DNA of 64,000 nucleotides from an uncultured Gammaproteobacteria bacterium (GCA_947258755.1 CAMYJO010000009.1:24589-88588); one strand, 5' to 3'. Counted from the stretch's first letter, positions 1-9,500 are shown. Notes: generated by a model not told the origin, from the letters alone. Program-made: numbers and translations.

Positions 1-2
1 TA

Positions 3-155
3 TTCCTATACTGCAATTTCATCCCAGCGACCATAAACTCAAGGGGAATAGCGCATCGCGATGACAAGCTAATGGCATCCAACCGCGCCAAGACCATCAT
101 GGTATTAATCGGCTTCATGTGTGTCATTATCATCCTGTCTAATATGCTGGCGTAA
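3..155 (+). CDS. Possible C-terminal end of a membrane protein (partial)
   Basis: A frame open from the left edge of the window ends at TAA 153-155. Its last 27 or so residues read as one hydrophobic helix preceded by a basic stretch (HRDDKLMASNRAK), which looks like the last transmembrane segment of a transporter or other integral membrane protein. Only about 50 codons are visible and none is diagnostic, so no function is assigned. An ATG at 72 would give a 27-residue peptide if the upstream part is not coding. The following 156-371 contains no convincing gene; an out-of-frame open stretch ends near 275. Confidence 0.3.
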   Translation, partial: FLYCNFIPATINSRGIAHRDDKLMASNRAKTIMVLIGFMCVIIILSNMLA

Positions 156-371
156 TTTAAGCTGTATCAGCATCCTGAACAGGCATACAAAAGCTGTTCC
201 TGCGCCCGGTGTTTTTGCACAAGGCGTAGCTTATACTGCGCATGACCTTGAGGAAATGATTCTGTCCCTGGAATAAGTTATTATTGCAACTCAGGTAAAT
301 GCCGGACTCAACGAAAGCTCATTGACTCAAACCAAGCTGCGAATGACAAACCCTACAGATTATTTACGTCT

Positions 372-1103
372 ATGCCCGCCCCTTACTGGATAGAAGAAGA
401 CTGCCCGGATTACCGCTTCCCTGATGTCAGCCTGTCGCTGACAGACCCTGATGGATTACTGGCCATCGGCGGCGACCTGTCGCAGGCGCGTCTGCTCAGC
501 GCCTATCAATCCGGCGTTTTCCCCTGGTATTCAGCAGGACAACCTATTTTGTGGTGGTCGCCTGACCCGCGTTTTGTGTTATTCCCTGAGCATCTGAAAG
601 TCTCACGGAGCCTACGCAAGACCCTACGCAAACAACTCTTTTCATTAACCATCAATAAAGATTTCGATGCCGTCATCAAGGCCTGCTCACATACGGAAAG
701 ACCAGGGCAAGATGGCACCTGGATTACCGATAAAATGTATCGCGCCTATGTCGATCTTCACAAGGCTGGCTTTGCGCACTCCGTAGAGGCCTGGCAAGAT
801 GGGCGTCTGGTCGGTGGCCTTTACGGCGTCGCCATCGGAGGCGTTTTTTTTGGTGAGTCGATGTTCAGTCTCGAAACAGATGCATCAAAGGTAGCTTTCG
901 CTTGCTTTGTCAGACATATCCACAAACTGGGTTTTAAGCTCATTGATTGTCAGGTCTATACACGCCATTTACACAGCCTCGGTGCCGAACCTATTTCCCG
1001 CATGCAGTTTATACAACTATTGAAGCAGCATTGCACAACGAAACGTGAGCCGATCCTATTACCCACGGGTAACATCGAATGCAACTTCGACTCATCGCTA
1101 TAG
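372..1103 (+). CDS. aat: Leucyl/phenylalanyl-tRNA--protein transferase
   Basis: Aat transfers Leu or Phe from charged tRNA to proteins with N-terminal Arg or Lys, creating a primary N-degron for ClpS/ClpAP in the cytoplasm. The 243-residue product has the full family length and hallmark segments: GLLAIGGDLS near residue 30, WWSPDPRFVL near 62, and the GNAT-fold core with GGLYGVAIGG and GESMF in the middle of the protein. The ATG at 372 fits the usual N-terminus, although the Shine-Dalgarno sequence is weak. It is followed on the same strand by bpt, and clpA/clpS lie within 4 kb, so the enzymes that make and read the degron are neighbours. Confidence 0.97.
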   Translation: MPAPYWIEEDCPDYRFPDVSLSLTDPDGLLAIGGDLSQARLLSAYQSGVFPWYSAGQPILWWSPDPRFVLFPEHLKVSRSLRKTLRKQLFSLTINKDFDAVIKACSHTERPGQDGTWITDKMYRAYVDLHKAGFAHSVEAWQDGRLVGGLYGVAIGGVFFGESMFSLETDASKVAFACFVRHIHKLGFKLIDCQVYTRHLHSLGAEPISRMQFIQLLKQHCTTKREPILLPTGNIECNFDSSL

Positions 1104-1165
1104 GCCGCTTGCATGACATAGCGTATTGCTTCCCCGACCAATCTGGCGCAAAATAGTCTTCATTC

Positions 1166-1179
1166 CGGTTTATAAACCG
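1166..1179. repeat. 14-bp perfect palindrome upstream of bpt
   Basis: CGGTTTATAAACCG is self-complementary and lies 15 bases before the bpt start codon. It could be an operator or a small hairpin over the ribosome entry region. No protein can be assigned to it. Confidence 0.35.
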
Positions 1180-1193
1180 AATTAGCACTTTCC

Positions 1194-1934
1194 ATGAATA
1201 AACAAAACTCGCACTCTGACAAGCCCGACAATCCCGAGCAGCTACGCCTGTCTTTTTATTCGACGCCGACACATGATTGCAGCTACCTTGATGACCGTCA
1301 GGCCATCACGCTATTCGCTGATCCACAGGCCGAACTGGATAACCATATCTACTCGACCCTGTCGCAATATGGCTTCCGCCGTAGCGGCAAGCATATCTAT
1401 CGTCCATCCTGCCCAAGCTGCAATGCCTGCATCCCGATCAGGGTACCGGTCAATGACTTTGCCCCCAAACGCAGCCATAAACGTGTCTGGCGCGCCAATC
1501 AGGATATTGTCGTAGATATGCATGGAGCCGAATTCAGACAGGAACAGCATGCGCTCTATGTTAAATATATTCAGGCACGCCACCCCGATGGCGGCATGAA
1601 TGATCCAGACCCTGATAAATATATGGAATTTTTGACCAGTGAGTGGAGTGTCACCCGCTTCATGGAATTTCGCCTCGACAAGCAACTGGTGGCCGTTGCC
1701 GTCCTCGACCAGCTCGAAGACGGTTATTCCGCCGTCTATACCTTTTTTGACCCAGACCTGCCACAACGCAGCCTCGGCACCCTGGGAATCCTATGGAGCA
1801 TTGAATTTACCCGCAAACTACAGCTGGAATGGCTATACCTCGGCTATCTGATCAAGGAAAGCCCGAAAATGCGTTATAAAACCCAATTTCAGCCCCAACA
1901 GGGCTTTATAAATGGTCAATGGGGTTATATTTAA
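1194..1934 (+). CDS. bpt: Aspartate/glutamate leucyltransferase (Bpt; arginyltransferase-family)
   Basis: Bpt attaches Leu from Leu-tRNA to proteins with N-terminal Asp or Glu, the second bacterial route into the ClpS N-degron pathway. The 246-residue product has the N-terminal Cys cluster typical of the ATE/Bpt family (CPSCNAC, near residue 70) and the C-terminal GNAT-like domain with YTFFDPD, LGYLIKESPKMRYK and a tail ending near GQWGYI. It follows aat with a 90-base gap that contains a palindrome. The aat-bpt-infA-clpA order is the one seen in pseudomonads and relatives. Older annotations call this protein arginyl-tRNA-protein transferase. Confidence 0.95.
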   Translation: MNKQNSHSDKPDNPEQLRLSFYSTPTHDCSYLDDRQAITLFADPQAELDNHIYSTLSQYGFRRSGKHIYRPSCPSCNACIPIRVPVNDFAPKRSHKRVWRANQDIVVDMHGAEFRQEQHALYVKYIQARHPDGGMNDPDPDKYMEFLTSEWSVTRFMEFRLDKQLVAVAVLDQLEDGYSAVYTFFDPDLPQRSLGTLGILWSIEFTRKLQLEWLYLGYLIKESPKMRYKTQFQPQQGFINGQWGYI

Positions 1935-2117
1935 ATTATTGTTTTTATTGTTTTTTAATCTATTTCCCCACCTATCTGTGCTGCCTGCCCAGGATTTTAA
2001 AGAAATTGTCATAATTGACCGCTAATATGGTCAGGACCGTGATTTATATCAATTCACGGATACATATTAGGCTCTATACTTAAATTAGAGTAAAAAACCA
2101 GCACCAAGGAGCGCACT

Positions 2118-2354
2118 ATGTTGAGCTTCATCTACAATCTGGCGAGCAGCTTTGAATCATCACATGGTCTACGGCCCAACCTCCTCTATTTAAACCAGTC
2201 CCATCTGCGCTATCTGGCGGAAGGATTCGGCAATGATTATGACCTGTTTCAGATTAAGAACATGCTGCAAATGGAAATCATTATCGATAATGAGGCTGTA
2301 CACCCACATGTGGCCTGGACGCGGATAGCCGATAGAAAGGCGGCCAACTTCTAA
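2118..2354 (+). CDS. Small conserved-looking protein, function unknown (78 aa)
   Basis: A 78-residue reading frame has a good Shine-Dalgarno sequence (AAGGAG, about 6 bases before ATG 2118). It encodes a soluble, mixed-composition protein with no signal peptide or membrane helix. The motif NQSHLRYLAEGF near the middle and IIIDNEAVHPHVAW near the end look structured rather than random. It lies between bpt and infA on the same strand, 177 bases before infA. I recall small hypothetical proteins of this type at this place in gammaproteobacteria, but cannot assign a family name. The RBS and length argue that it is real. Confidence 0.6.
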   Translation: MLSFIYNLASSFESSHGLRPNLLYLNQSHLRYLAEGFGNDYDLFQIKNMLQMEIIIDNEAVHPHVAWTRIADRKAANF

Positions 2355-2403
2355 GTCAGGCCGATTTATGACAGTAGCGGCATATGTCCGCCCCCGACAC
2401 CCG

Positions 2404-2427
2404 GTTTTGCCCTGATATGGGCAAAAC
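2404..2427. repeat. Hairpin between the small gene and infA
   Basis: GTTTTGCCC and GGGCAAAAC form a perfect 9-bp stem around a 6-base loop. Only four T residues follow a few bases later, so this is at best a weak terminator for the 78-aa gene. It may instead lie in the infA promoter/leader region. Confidence 0.4.
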
Positions 2428-2531
2428 GACCTTTTCCACTCCCGTAAAAAATTTGACCGTGATTCGCTACATTTCGCGCGCAGTTTAGCGTACAATACGC
2501 CGCTGTGTTAAACGATGTAGGTAAAGTCTGA

Positions 2532-2750
2532 ATGGCCAAAGAAGATAGTATAGAAATGCAGGGAACGGTGGTTGATACCCTGCCCAATACAACATTCCGG
2601 GTTGAACTGGAAAACGGGCATATAGTCACGGCCCATATCTCGGGGAAAATGCGTAAGAATTATATCCGTATCCTGACCGGCGATACCGTGACCGTACAAC
2701 TAACGCCTTATGATCTCAGCAAGGGCAGGATTGTCTACCGCGCTCGATAA
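2532..2750 (+). CDS. infA: Translation initiation factor IF-1
   Basis: IF-1 binds the ribosomal A site and helps IF-2 and IF-3 select the initiator tRNA. The 72-residue product is exactly the family length and is one S1/OB-fold domain: [33 protein letters not shown] and the ending GRIVYRAR are all diagnostic. A TACAAT hexamer at 2491-2496 could be its -10 element, but no good -35 was found at the right distance. The gene is convergent with clpA, 27 bases apart, with no clear terminator between them. Confidence 0.98.
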   Translation: MAKEDSIEMQGTVVDTLPNTTFRVELENGHIVTAHISGKMRKNYIRILTGDTVTVQLTPYDLSKGRIVYRAR

Positions 2751-2777
2751 CACCCCTCTCCACTAAATAGCCAGCGT

Positions 2778-5039
2778 TCAGCTTTCCAGCAGTTCCTCAT
2801 TTTCATATTCGAGTACCAGATCATCATTTTCAACGGTCACAAGAATATGTCCGCCTTGCGCAAGTTTGCCAAATAATAATTCTTCTGCCAGTGGCTTTTT
2901 AACATGTTCACTGATCAGGCGCGCCATCGGCCTGGCCCCCATGTGCGGATCATAACCATGTTCGGCGATCCATTCACGTGCCTTCATATCAATATCGATG
3001 GTAACTTTTTTCTGTTCCAATTGCGCTTCAAGCTCGATAATGAATTTATCGACGACATTGCCGATATGTTTTCTGTCGAGTGACTGGAATTGAATGATCG
3101 CGTCCAGTCGATTTCGGAACTCCGGCGTAAACGCCTTTTTGATCGCTTCCAGACCGTCACTGGAATGATCCTGACGGCTGAAGCCTATAGACTCGCGGCT
3201 AATCCTGTCAGCGCCTGCATTGGTGGTCATGACCAGAACGACATTACGGAAATCGGCACTGCGGCCATTATTGTCCGTCAGCGTACCGTGATCCATAACC
3301 TGCAATAACAGATTAAATACATCCGGATGGGCCTTTTCAATTTCATCCAACAAAAGAACAGCATGTGGGTGCTTGATAACAGCGTCGGTTAATAGTCCGC
3401 CCTGATCAAAACCGACATAACCTGGCGGCGCACCGATCAAACGTGAAACGGTATGACGTTCCATGTATTCGGACATGTCAAAACGGATCAGTTCAATGCC
3501 CATAATCATGGCCAACTGACGTGTTACCTCGGTCTTGCCCACACCCGTGGGTCCTGCAAACAAGAAAGAACCGATTGGTTTTTCTATATTCCCCAGGCCC
3601 GAACGCGACATCTTGATAGCGGAAGACAGGGCTTCGATGGCATTGTCCTGCCCATACACAACCAGTTTCAGATCGCGCTCCAGATTTTTCATCGCATCCA
3701 GATCAGTAGCGGATACACTCTTTGGTGGTATCCGTGCAATCTTGGCAATAATATTTTCAATGTCAGCAACGCCGATAGTCTTCTTACGTTTCGAAGGTGG
3801 CTTCAGTTGCATGTTGGCACCCGCTTCGTCAATGACATCAATCGCCTTGTCCGGCAGGTGCCTGTCGTTAATGTAACGTTCGGATAATTCAACAGCCACA
3901 CGTAAAGCCTTTGGAGAGTATTTGATCTTGTGATGCTCTTCAAAGCGGCTCTTAAGCCCCTTCAGGATCTTGATCGCATCTTCGACACTTGGCTCCTCAA
4001 CATCAATCTTTTGGAAACGCCTGGCCAAAGCCCTGTCCTTTTCAAATATGCCACGGTATTCCTGGTAGGTCGTAGAGCCAATACATTTGAGCTGACCGTT
4101 TGCCAACATGGGCTTGATCAGATTGGAGGCATCCATGACACCACCGCTGGCGGAACCTGCACCGATGATGGTATGAATTTCGTCAATAAACAAAACAGCA
4201 CCCGGCTCCTTTTTAAGCTGCGCCAGTACCGCTTTCAGACGTTTCTCAAAGTCCCCGCGATATTTTGTTCCCGCTACCAGGGCACCCAAATCCAGCGAGT
4301 AGATGGTGCTGTCTGCCAATACCTCGGGAACTTCTTCATCCACGATCATCTTGGCAAGACCTTCGGCGATAGCCGTCTTACCAACACCGGCCTCACCAAC
4401 CAGGATCGGATTGTTCTTGCGTCGCCGACAAAGAATCTGCACGGTCCTTTCAATCTCGGCTTCACGCCCAATCAACGGATCGATCTTGCCCTGCATCGCC
4501 AGCTGGTTTAGATTTTCTGCAAACGATTCCAGAGCCGATTTACTGCTCTCTTGAACCTGAGTTTCTTCCTCAACCAGATCATCGCTACTGCCAGTGCCAT
4601 CTTCCCCAATTTTGGAAATGCCATGTGATATATAATTGACCACATCCAGCCTGGAGATATTTTGCTTGTTAAGGAAATAAACAGCCTGCGACTCCTGCTC
4701 ACTATAAATAGCTACCAGGACATTAGCGCCCGTCACTTCGTCATGCCCCGAGGATTGCACATGTAGCACGGCACGTTGTAAGACACGTTGAAAGCCCAGG
4801 GTCGGTTGGGTCTCGCGTAAATCGTTGGGCCCTAGTAGTGGTGTCGTTTCTTCGAGAAAATTATTCAGTTCGGATTTCAGTTGCTCAAGATCAGCTCCAC
4901 ATGCGCGCAGCACTTCGGCGGCAGTTGGATTATCCGTCAGGGATAACAGCAGGTGTTCGACTGTCATGAATTCATAGCGTTTCTCTCGGGCCTCATTAAA
5001 GGCCTGGTTAAGAGTAAATTCAAGTTCTTTGCTTAGCAT
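2778..5039 (-). CDS. clpA: ATP-dependent Clp protease ATP-binding subunit ClpA
   Basis: ClpA is the AAA+ unfoldase that feeds substrates to the ClpP peptidase and accepts N-degron substrates from ClpS. The 753-residue product has the ClpA layout: a Clp-N repeat domain (1-140), AAA+ module D1 with Walker A GEAGVGKT at 215-222 and VLFIDEIHT near 282, and D2 with GPTGVGKT at 496-503 and LLLDEIEKAH. The ClpP-docking loop tripeptide appears as IGF in RESIGFSRQ, where E. coli has IGL. It lies 21 bases downstream of clpS on the same strand, the usual clpS-clpA operon. Confidence 0.98.
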   Translation of the reverse strand: MLSKELEFTLNQAFNEAREKRYEFMTVEHLLLSLTDNPTAAEVLRACGADLEQLKSELNNFLEETTPLLGPNDLRETQPTLGFQRVLQRAVLHVQSSGHDEVTGANVLVAIYSEQESQAVYFLNKQNISRLDVVNYISHGISKIGEDGTGSSDDLVEEETQVQESSKSALESFAENLNQLAMQGKIDPLIGREAEIERTVQILCRRRKNNPILVGEAGVGKTAIAEGLAKMIVDEEVPEVLADSTIYSLDLGALVAGTKYRGDFEKRLKAVLAQLKKEPGAVLFIDEIHTIIGAGSASGGVMDASNLIKPMLANGQLKCIGSTTYQEYRGIFEKDRALARRFQKIDVEEPSVEDAIKILKGLKSRFEEHHKIKYSPKALRVAVELSERYINDRHLPDKAIDVIDEAGANMQLKPPSKRKKTIGVADIENIIAKIARIPPKSVSATDLDAMKNLERDLKLVVYGQDNAIEALSSAIKMSRSGLGNIEKPIGSFLFAGPTGVGKTEVTRQLAMIMGIELIRFDMSEYMERHTVSRLIGAPPGYVGFDQGGLLTDAVIKHPHAVLLLDEIEKAHPDVFNLLLQVMDHGTLTDNNGRSADFRNVVLVMTTNAGADRISRESIGFSRQDHSSDGLEAIKKAFTPEFRNRLDAIIQFQSLDRKHIGNVVDKFIIELEAQLEQKKVTIDIDMKAREWIAEHGYDPHMGARPMARLISEHVKKPLAEELLFGKLAQGGHILVTVENDDLVLEYENEELLES

Positions 5040-5060
5040 AACCGCACCACCACTATAATA

Positions 5061-5381
5061 TCAGGCTGTCTCCATTGCACATAACAATGGATGTTGATGA
5101 GTTCGAGAAAATTCATTCACCTGGGCTACCTTGGTTTCAGCAATATCTCTAGTAAATAAACCGCAAACACCTTTACCGCGGGTGTGCACATGCAACATGA
5201 CCTGTGTCGCCTTTTCCCTGTTCATGGAAAAGAACTTTTCCAGTATCTGCACAACAAACTCCATAGGAGTATAATCGTCATTATGGATGATGACTTTATA
5301 CATAGGAGGCACTTTTGTCTCTGGTCGTGCCTCTTCCAGGGCCAGGTCATCACCTGATGATGTTTTTTTAATATTACTCAT
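5061..5381 (-). CDS. clpS: ATP-dependent Clp protease adaptor protein ClpS
   Basis: ClpS recognises N-terminal Leu, Phe, Tyr or Trp and delivers those proteins to ClpA. The conserved core contains [16 protein letters not shown], whose Asn-Asp pair lines the degron pocket, and [13 protein letters not shown], with the pocket His. The frame could extend 22 codons upstream to 5447, but the ATG at 5381 ([12 protein letters not shown]) gives 106 residues, the normal length, with a flexible N-terminal tail, so I use it. clpA follows directly. The gene is divergent from cspD across roughly 320 bases of AT-rich DNA that should hold both promoters. Confidence 0.95.
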   Translation of the reverse strand: MSNIKKTSSGDDLALEEARPETKVPPMYKVIIHNDDYTPMEFVVQILEKFFSMNREKATQVMLHVHTRGKGVCGLFTRDIAETKVAQVNEFSRTHQHPLLCAMETA

Positions 5382-5699
5382 ATCTATAATTCTAATACAA
5401 TTTTTCCAGTTTTCACGATCTTGGCCGAGGGTGATATCTCTCAGCAACTCATCAACTGATCATAGCAGATATGGGGTGCTGAGATAATGCAACCTATTTG
5501 ACCTTATATTATCAAAGGTTAAATACAAATTAATACTTGACTAATTTACTGCGAGGAATAAAGTGTACTGGCAGGCTCGCAAAACAATAATAATATTCCT
5601 GTTGGAGAACATGGTGTCGACATGCTCTCATTTCAAGCTCGACGCCATCATTTATGGAAAGGCTATAGCCTAATAGAAACAACAAGAGGTAGGAGTCAA

Positions 5700-5906
5700 A
5701 TGGCGACTGGAACAGTTAAATGGTTTAGTAACTCAAAGGGATATGGCTTCATCATGTCAACCGATAACGATGAAGATATTTTTGCTCATTTCTCTGCCAT
5801 TGAAATGGACGGGTATAAAACCCTGAAACAGGGCCAGCCTGTGGAATTCGATGTCACCGAAGGACCAAAGGGCTTAACCGCCACTAAAATTCGCATGCCG
5901 AATTAG
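5700..5906 (+). CDS. cspD: Cold-shock-domain protein, CspD-type
   Basis: This is a 68-residue single cold-shock domain with both nucleic-acid-binding motifs, KGYGFI (RNP1) and DIFAHFSAI (RNP2). The start is ATG 5700, preceded by AGGAG; a longer frame from 5622 has no RBS and would add a non-homologous tail. The position divergent from clpS matches cspD in other gammaproteobacteria, where CspD is a growth-phase-regulated inhibitor of replication. The sequence alone separates CspD from CspA-type paralogues only weakly, so the symbol rests mainly on context. Confidence 0.85.
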   Translation: MATGTVKWFSNSKGYGFIMSTDNDEDIFAHFSAIEMDGYKTLKQGQPVEFDVTEGPKGLTATKIRMPN

Positions 5907-6291
5907 TCGGCACGCTAGCAACCCCGCTCCGGTTCTGAATACCGACGGAACAAGGTACCTGGACTGGACACGCCATTAAGTTGCGTTAATGGCGCTAGAT
6001 ATCTTGCGGCTCTCAGATTGCCTCTCACCCCGCTTCTCACAGGCTACTGGTATGAGCTATTCCTAGGTAACAGCAGCGTTTCATCAATGAAACTCAGATA
6101 CGTCACCATGCATTCAATGGTTCGTGCCTGCATATAAGCAAAAGCTCCTCCGCAGGCCAAGCTTAAGACAAGCTGTTTTGCCAAACCGATTAAAGCATGA
6201 TACAAAACCATACTTAAATCATTGCCCTTTGCCGAAATCGGCTATTCATTTAATCTCTAATTCATTAAAGACCAGCAGACCAAGCAATCCC
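5907..6291. other. Intergenic region, cspD to nudJ
   Basis: No convincing gene or tRNA was found in these 385 bases. The one clear structure is a 9-bp perfect hairpin at 5971-5994 (CGCCATTAA / TTAATGGCG, 6-base loop) without a T tract. An in-frame extension of nudJ reaches 6124 but lacks homology-like content and an RBS. Confidence 0.5.
5971..5994. repeat. 9-bp inverted repeat downstream of cspD
   Basis: CGCCATTAA and TTAATGGCG pair perfectly around GTTGCG. It lies 65 bases after the cspD stop. There is no T run on either side, so it may be an mRNA 3'-end stabilising hairpin rather than an intrinsic terminator. Confidence 0.45.
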
Positions 6292-6738
6292 ATGACCTGG
6301 AAACCCCATGTAACCGTCGCCGCCATTGCCCAGATACAAGGGAAATTCCTGATGGTGGAAGAAGTCATCGATGGTAGCATTGTCTATAACCAACCCGCAG
6401 GACACCTGGAGCCCGGTGAAACCTTACTACAGGCCGTGGTCCGCGAAACCCTGGAAGAAACCGCCTGGCATTTCAAGCCGAATGCCGTTACCGGCATCTA
6501 CCAATGGCATAACAATAAAAGTGACACCTCTTTTATCCGTTTTTGTTTTTCCGGGGATTGCCTGCAGCATGATCAGCACCGTCCTCTCGACAGCGACATT
6601 CAACAGGCCGTCTGGTTAAGCATGGATGACATCGAAAAAAGAAGCCGGGACTTACGCAGCCCCATGGTGTTGCAATGCCTGCGTGATTACCTGAATGGCA
6701 ACCAACAACCCTTGTCGATCCTGACCGGGCTGGCCTAA
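6292..6738 (+). CDS. nudJ: Nudix hydrolase NudJ (phosphatase, NTP/HMP-PP type)
   Basis: NudJ removes phosphate from nucleoside tri- and diphosphates and from a thiamine-pathway pyrophosphate. The 148-residue product begins [12 protein letters not shown], the usual NudJ start, and has a complete Nudix box from GHLEPGET through RETLEETAW, with the metal-binding REXXEE core. An upstream extension to 6124 is rejected because it adds 56 residues unlike the family. Its TAA overlaps the mnmA ATG by one base (TAATG), so the two are translationally coupled, as in many gammaproteobacteria. Confidence 0.92.
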   Translation: MTWKPHVTVAAIAQIQGKFLMVEEVIDGSIVYNQPAGHLEPGETLLQAVVRETLEETAWHFKPNAVTGIYQWHNNKSDTSFIRFCFSGDCLQHDQHRPLDSDIQQAVWLSMDDIEKRSRDLRSPMVLQCLRDYLNGNQQPLSILTGLA

Positions 6739-7817
6739 TGAAGCAGAACAAGAAAATCATTGTCGGCATGTCCGGTGGTGTTGATTCCGCGGTCGCTGCT
6801 CTACTGTTACTTGAGCAGGGTTATCAGGTAGAAGGCCTGTTCATGAAAAACTGGGAAGAAGACGATACCGATGAGTTTTGCACCGCCGAACAAGACCTGA
6901 AGGATGCGGCATCGGTCTGCACGACGCTAGGCATGCCCCTGCATACCGTAAACTTCTCAACCGAATACTGGGACCGCGTATTTGAATACTTCCTGGCCGA
7001 GTATCGCGCCGGTCGCACGCCAAACCCGGACATTATGTGCAATAAAGAGATTAAATTCAGGGCCTTCCTCGATTATGCATTAGACTTGGGGGCCGACGGC
7101 ATTGCCACTGGACACTATGCCCGGATTGACCAACATCAGGGGCGATATCGCCTGAAAAAAGGGCTGGACGAGAATAAGGACCAGAGCTACTTTCTTTATG
7201 CCGTTGGACAAAAACCACTAAGCCAAAGTCTGTTTCCGATCGGCGAACTGCAGAAGTCCGAAGTGCGTACGCTTGCCGAGAAAAATCATTTTACTAACGC
7301 CCGCAAAAAAGACAGTACCGGCATATGCTTTATTGGCGAAAGAAATTTTCGCGAATTTCTGCAAACCTACCTGCCTGCACAGCCCGGCGAAATACGTACG
7401 GCTGAGGGTGATTTAATCGGCACCCACCAGGGACTGATGTACTACACATTGGGTCAACGACAAGGGCTAGGCATTGGCGGTCAGAAAACCGGCTCGGAAG
7501 AACCCTGGTATGTGGCCGACAAAGACCTTGCCAACAATAGGCTTCTGGTCGTGCAGGGACACCATCACCCGTTATTGTACAAACCGGATTTGATCGCCAG
7601 GGATTGTCACTGGATAAATGAAAGTATGCCAACCGCACCCCTGGCTTGCAGCGCAAAAACACGCTATCGGCAAGCCGACCAGGTATGCGAGCTCATCCCG
7701 CAAGACAAGGATTCTGTCAAAGTGATCTTCAAGGAGCCACAACGCGCTGTTACACCGGGCCAATCAGTAGTATTCTATCAGCAGGATATTTGCCTGGGCG
7801 GCGGCATTATCTGTTAA
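6738..7817 (+). CDS. mnmA: tRNA-specific 2-thiouridylase MnmA
   Basis: MnmA adds sulfur to U34 of Lys, Glu and Gln tRNAs, taking it from a TusE-type persulfide carrier. The 359-residue product has the PP-loop [12 protein letters not shown] (10-21) and the catalytic pair Cys101 ([13 protein letters not shown]) and Cys197 ([10 protein letters not shown]). The C-terminal beta-barrel part contains [13 protein letters not shown]. Start and length are standard. It is coupled to nudJ upstream, and the mla operon begins 38 bases downstream on the same strand. Confidence 0.97.
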   Translation: MKQNKKIIVGMSGGVDSAVAALLLLEQGYQVEGLFMKNWEEDDTDEFCTAEQDLKDAASVCTTLGMPLHTVNFSTEYWDRVFEYFLAEYRAGRTPNPDIMCNKEIKFRAFLDYALDLGADGIATGHYARIDQHQGRYRLKKGLDENKDQSYFLYAVGQKPLSQSLFPIGELQKSEVRTLAEKNHFTNARKKDSTGICFIGERNFREFLQTYLPAQPGEIRTAEGDLIGTHQGLMYYTLGQRQGLGIGGQKTGSEEPWYVADKDLANNRLLVVQGHHHPLLYKPDLIARDCHWINESMPTAPLACSAKTRYRQADQVCELIPQDKDSVKVIFKEPQRAVTPGQSVVFYQQDICLGGGIIC

Positions 7818-7855
7818 CAATAGCCAATAACAATTTAATGTAGCCAGATACGGAC

Positions 7856-8656
7856 ATGCAACAGAAGCATTCACACATCATCAAGGTTAGTGGGCTGAAC
7901 TCTCACTATGGAGAACGTCAGATCCTGCATGATGTCAATCTTGATGTCAGGGAAGGCGAGATCATGGTCATCATGGGCAGTAGTGGCTCAGGCAAAACAA
8001 CATTACTTCGCACGATGCTCGGCCTGAATAAACCGAGTCAGGGTCAGGTCCACCTGCTGGGCAAAGAAATTACCAGCATGCCAACCAGGGAGCTGTATAA
8101 GATTCGCCAACAGTTTGGCGTCTCCTTCCAGGGTGGCGCATTGTTCAGCTCGATGTCAGTCAAGGAAAACATTCAACTGCCCTTGCGTGAACATACCCAG
8201 CTGGATCAAACCACGATGGACATTATGTGCCGACTGAAGCTGGAAGTGGTTAACCTGTCCGGTTTCGAGCAACTGATGCCGGGCGAATTATCGGGTGGCA
8301 TGTTAAAACGCGTAGCGCTGGCGCGCGCCATTATCATGGATCCGAAACTGCTATTTTTTGATGAGCCCTCGGCCGGGCTCGATCCGGTTGTCTCCGCTGA
8401 ACTCGATGAATTGATCATCCGCTTGAAAGACGCCATGAACATGACCATTGTCGTTGTTACCCACGAACTCGAAAGCGCATTTCGTATCGCCGATCGTATC
8501 ACTGTGATCGACCAGGGCTCGGTATTGATTACTGGTAGCGTTGACGAAGTTAAAAACTGCGATAATGAGCGCGTACAAAACCTGCTAAACCGTCGCCCGC
8601 GAAATGAAATCATCGATGCCGATGAATACATTAAACGCCTGACTGGAACTCAATAA
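7856..8656 (+). CDS. mlaF: Phospholipid ABC transporter ATP-binding protein MlaF
   Basis: MlaF is the ATPase of the MlaFED inner-membrane complex that moves phospholipids between the inner membrane and MlaC, keeping the outer-membrane outer leaflet free of phospholipid. The 266-residue product shows Walker A (GSSGSGKTT), the Q-loop FQGGALF, the signature LSGGMLKRVALARA and Walker B (LLFFDEPSAGLDP). Its stop overlaps the mlaE ATG by one base. Unlike the enteric cluster, no STAS protein (MlaB), the usual MlaF partner, is encoded in this operon. Confidence 0.95.
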   Translation: MQQKHSHIIKVSGLNSHYGERQILHDVNLDVREGEIMVIMGSSGSGKTTLLRTMLGLNKPSQGQVHLLGKEITSMPTRELYKIRQQFGVSFQGGALFSSMSVKENIQLPLREHTQLDQTTMDIMCRLKLEVVNLSGFEQLMPGELSGGMLKRVALARAIIMDPKLLFFDEPSAGLDPVVSAELDELIIRLKDAMNMTIVVVTHELESAFRIADRITVIDQGSVLITGSVDEVKNCDNERVQNLLNRRPRNEIIDADEYIKRLTGTQ

Positions 8657-9447
8657 TGTTACGTAACAGCATAGAAAGTCTCGGCCGCAGCATGATCGGG
8701 TTCACCCATACCACCGGTATGATGGGCGTGTTCCTGTACCAGTGCCTGCGACAATTATTGCTACCACCGCATAAACTGCATGCGATTATCAAGCAGGTCT
8801 ATTTTATCGGCTCACGCTCCACCATTGTCATTATTTTTACCGGACTGTTTACCGGTATGGTATTGGCATTACAGGGTTATCATAACCTCAAAGATTTCGG
8901 TTCCACGGACCTGCTCGGGTCCGCCGTCGGCCTTGGCCTGATCCAGGAACTGGGACCGGTATTAACGGCATTGATGGTGATCGGCCGTGCCGGTTCGGCG
9001 ATATGCGCCGAAATTGGCATCATGCGCCATTCTGAACAAATCGACGCACTCGAATGTATGGGTATCGATCCATATCGCTTCCTGATGGTGCCCAAGTTTA
9101 TCGCCGCGCTGCTGTCGCTGCCGATCCTGACCTTCCTGTTTGATGTAATCGGCATTCTCGGCGGTTATCTGGTCGGTGTGCAGTTGATGGGGGTCAGTGA
9201 AGGCTCCTATTTCCAGGGCATGTATGCATCGGTCGACTGGGCCGATGTCCGGCTGGGCTTCGTAAAATCGATGATCTTTGCCATACTGATAGTCTGGATT
9301 GCGACCTTCAAGGGTTATTTCCTGCACGTCCTTAAATCGGGCGGGCATGGTGCTGAAGGCGTCAGCCGGGTCACAACCGACACCGTGGTGCTATCATCGG
9401 TTATCATCCTGGCCAGTGATTACCTGATCGGCTCTATTATGTTATAG
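8656..9447 (+). CDS. mlaE: Phospholipid ABC transporter permease MlaE
   Basis: MlaE is the membrane-embedded permease of the Mla system. The 263-residue product is a typical MlaE/Ttg2B protein with about five hydrophobic segments and conserved stretches GLFTGMVLALQG, ELGPVLTALMV and GRAGSAICAEIG, the last being the coupling-helix region that meets MlaF. It overlaps mlaF by one base and precedes mlaD by 53 bases, so the genes are co-transcribed. Confidence 0.95.
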   Translation: MLRNSIESLGRSMIGFTHTTGMMGVFLYQCLRQLLLPPHKLHAIIKQVYFIGSRSTIVIIFTGLFTGMVLALQGYHNLKDFGSTDLLGSAVGLGLIQELGPVLTALMVIGRAGSAICAEIGIMRHSEQIDALECMGIDPYRFLMVPKFIAALLSLPILTFLFDVIGILGGYLVGVQLMGVSEGSYFQGMYASVDWADVRLGFVKSMIFAILIVWIATFKGYFLHVLKSGGHGAEGVSRVTTDTVVLSSVIILASDYLIGSIML

Positions 9448-9500
9448 CGGCATCGTCGCAAACTTTAAGTGCAAAGCGTTATAAAGATAGGATAAATATT

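Noticed and set aside
3930..4511. 193-codon plus-strand frame opposite clpA
   Set aside because: It lies wholly inside clpA, which has full AAA+ motifs on the other strand.
5907..6291. tRNA gene or small RNA after cspD, as seen near infA/clpA in enterics
   Set aside because: No cloverleaf or T-arm motif was found; there is only a hairpin without a T tract.
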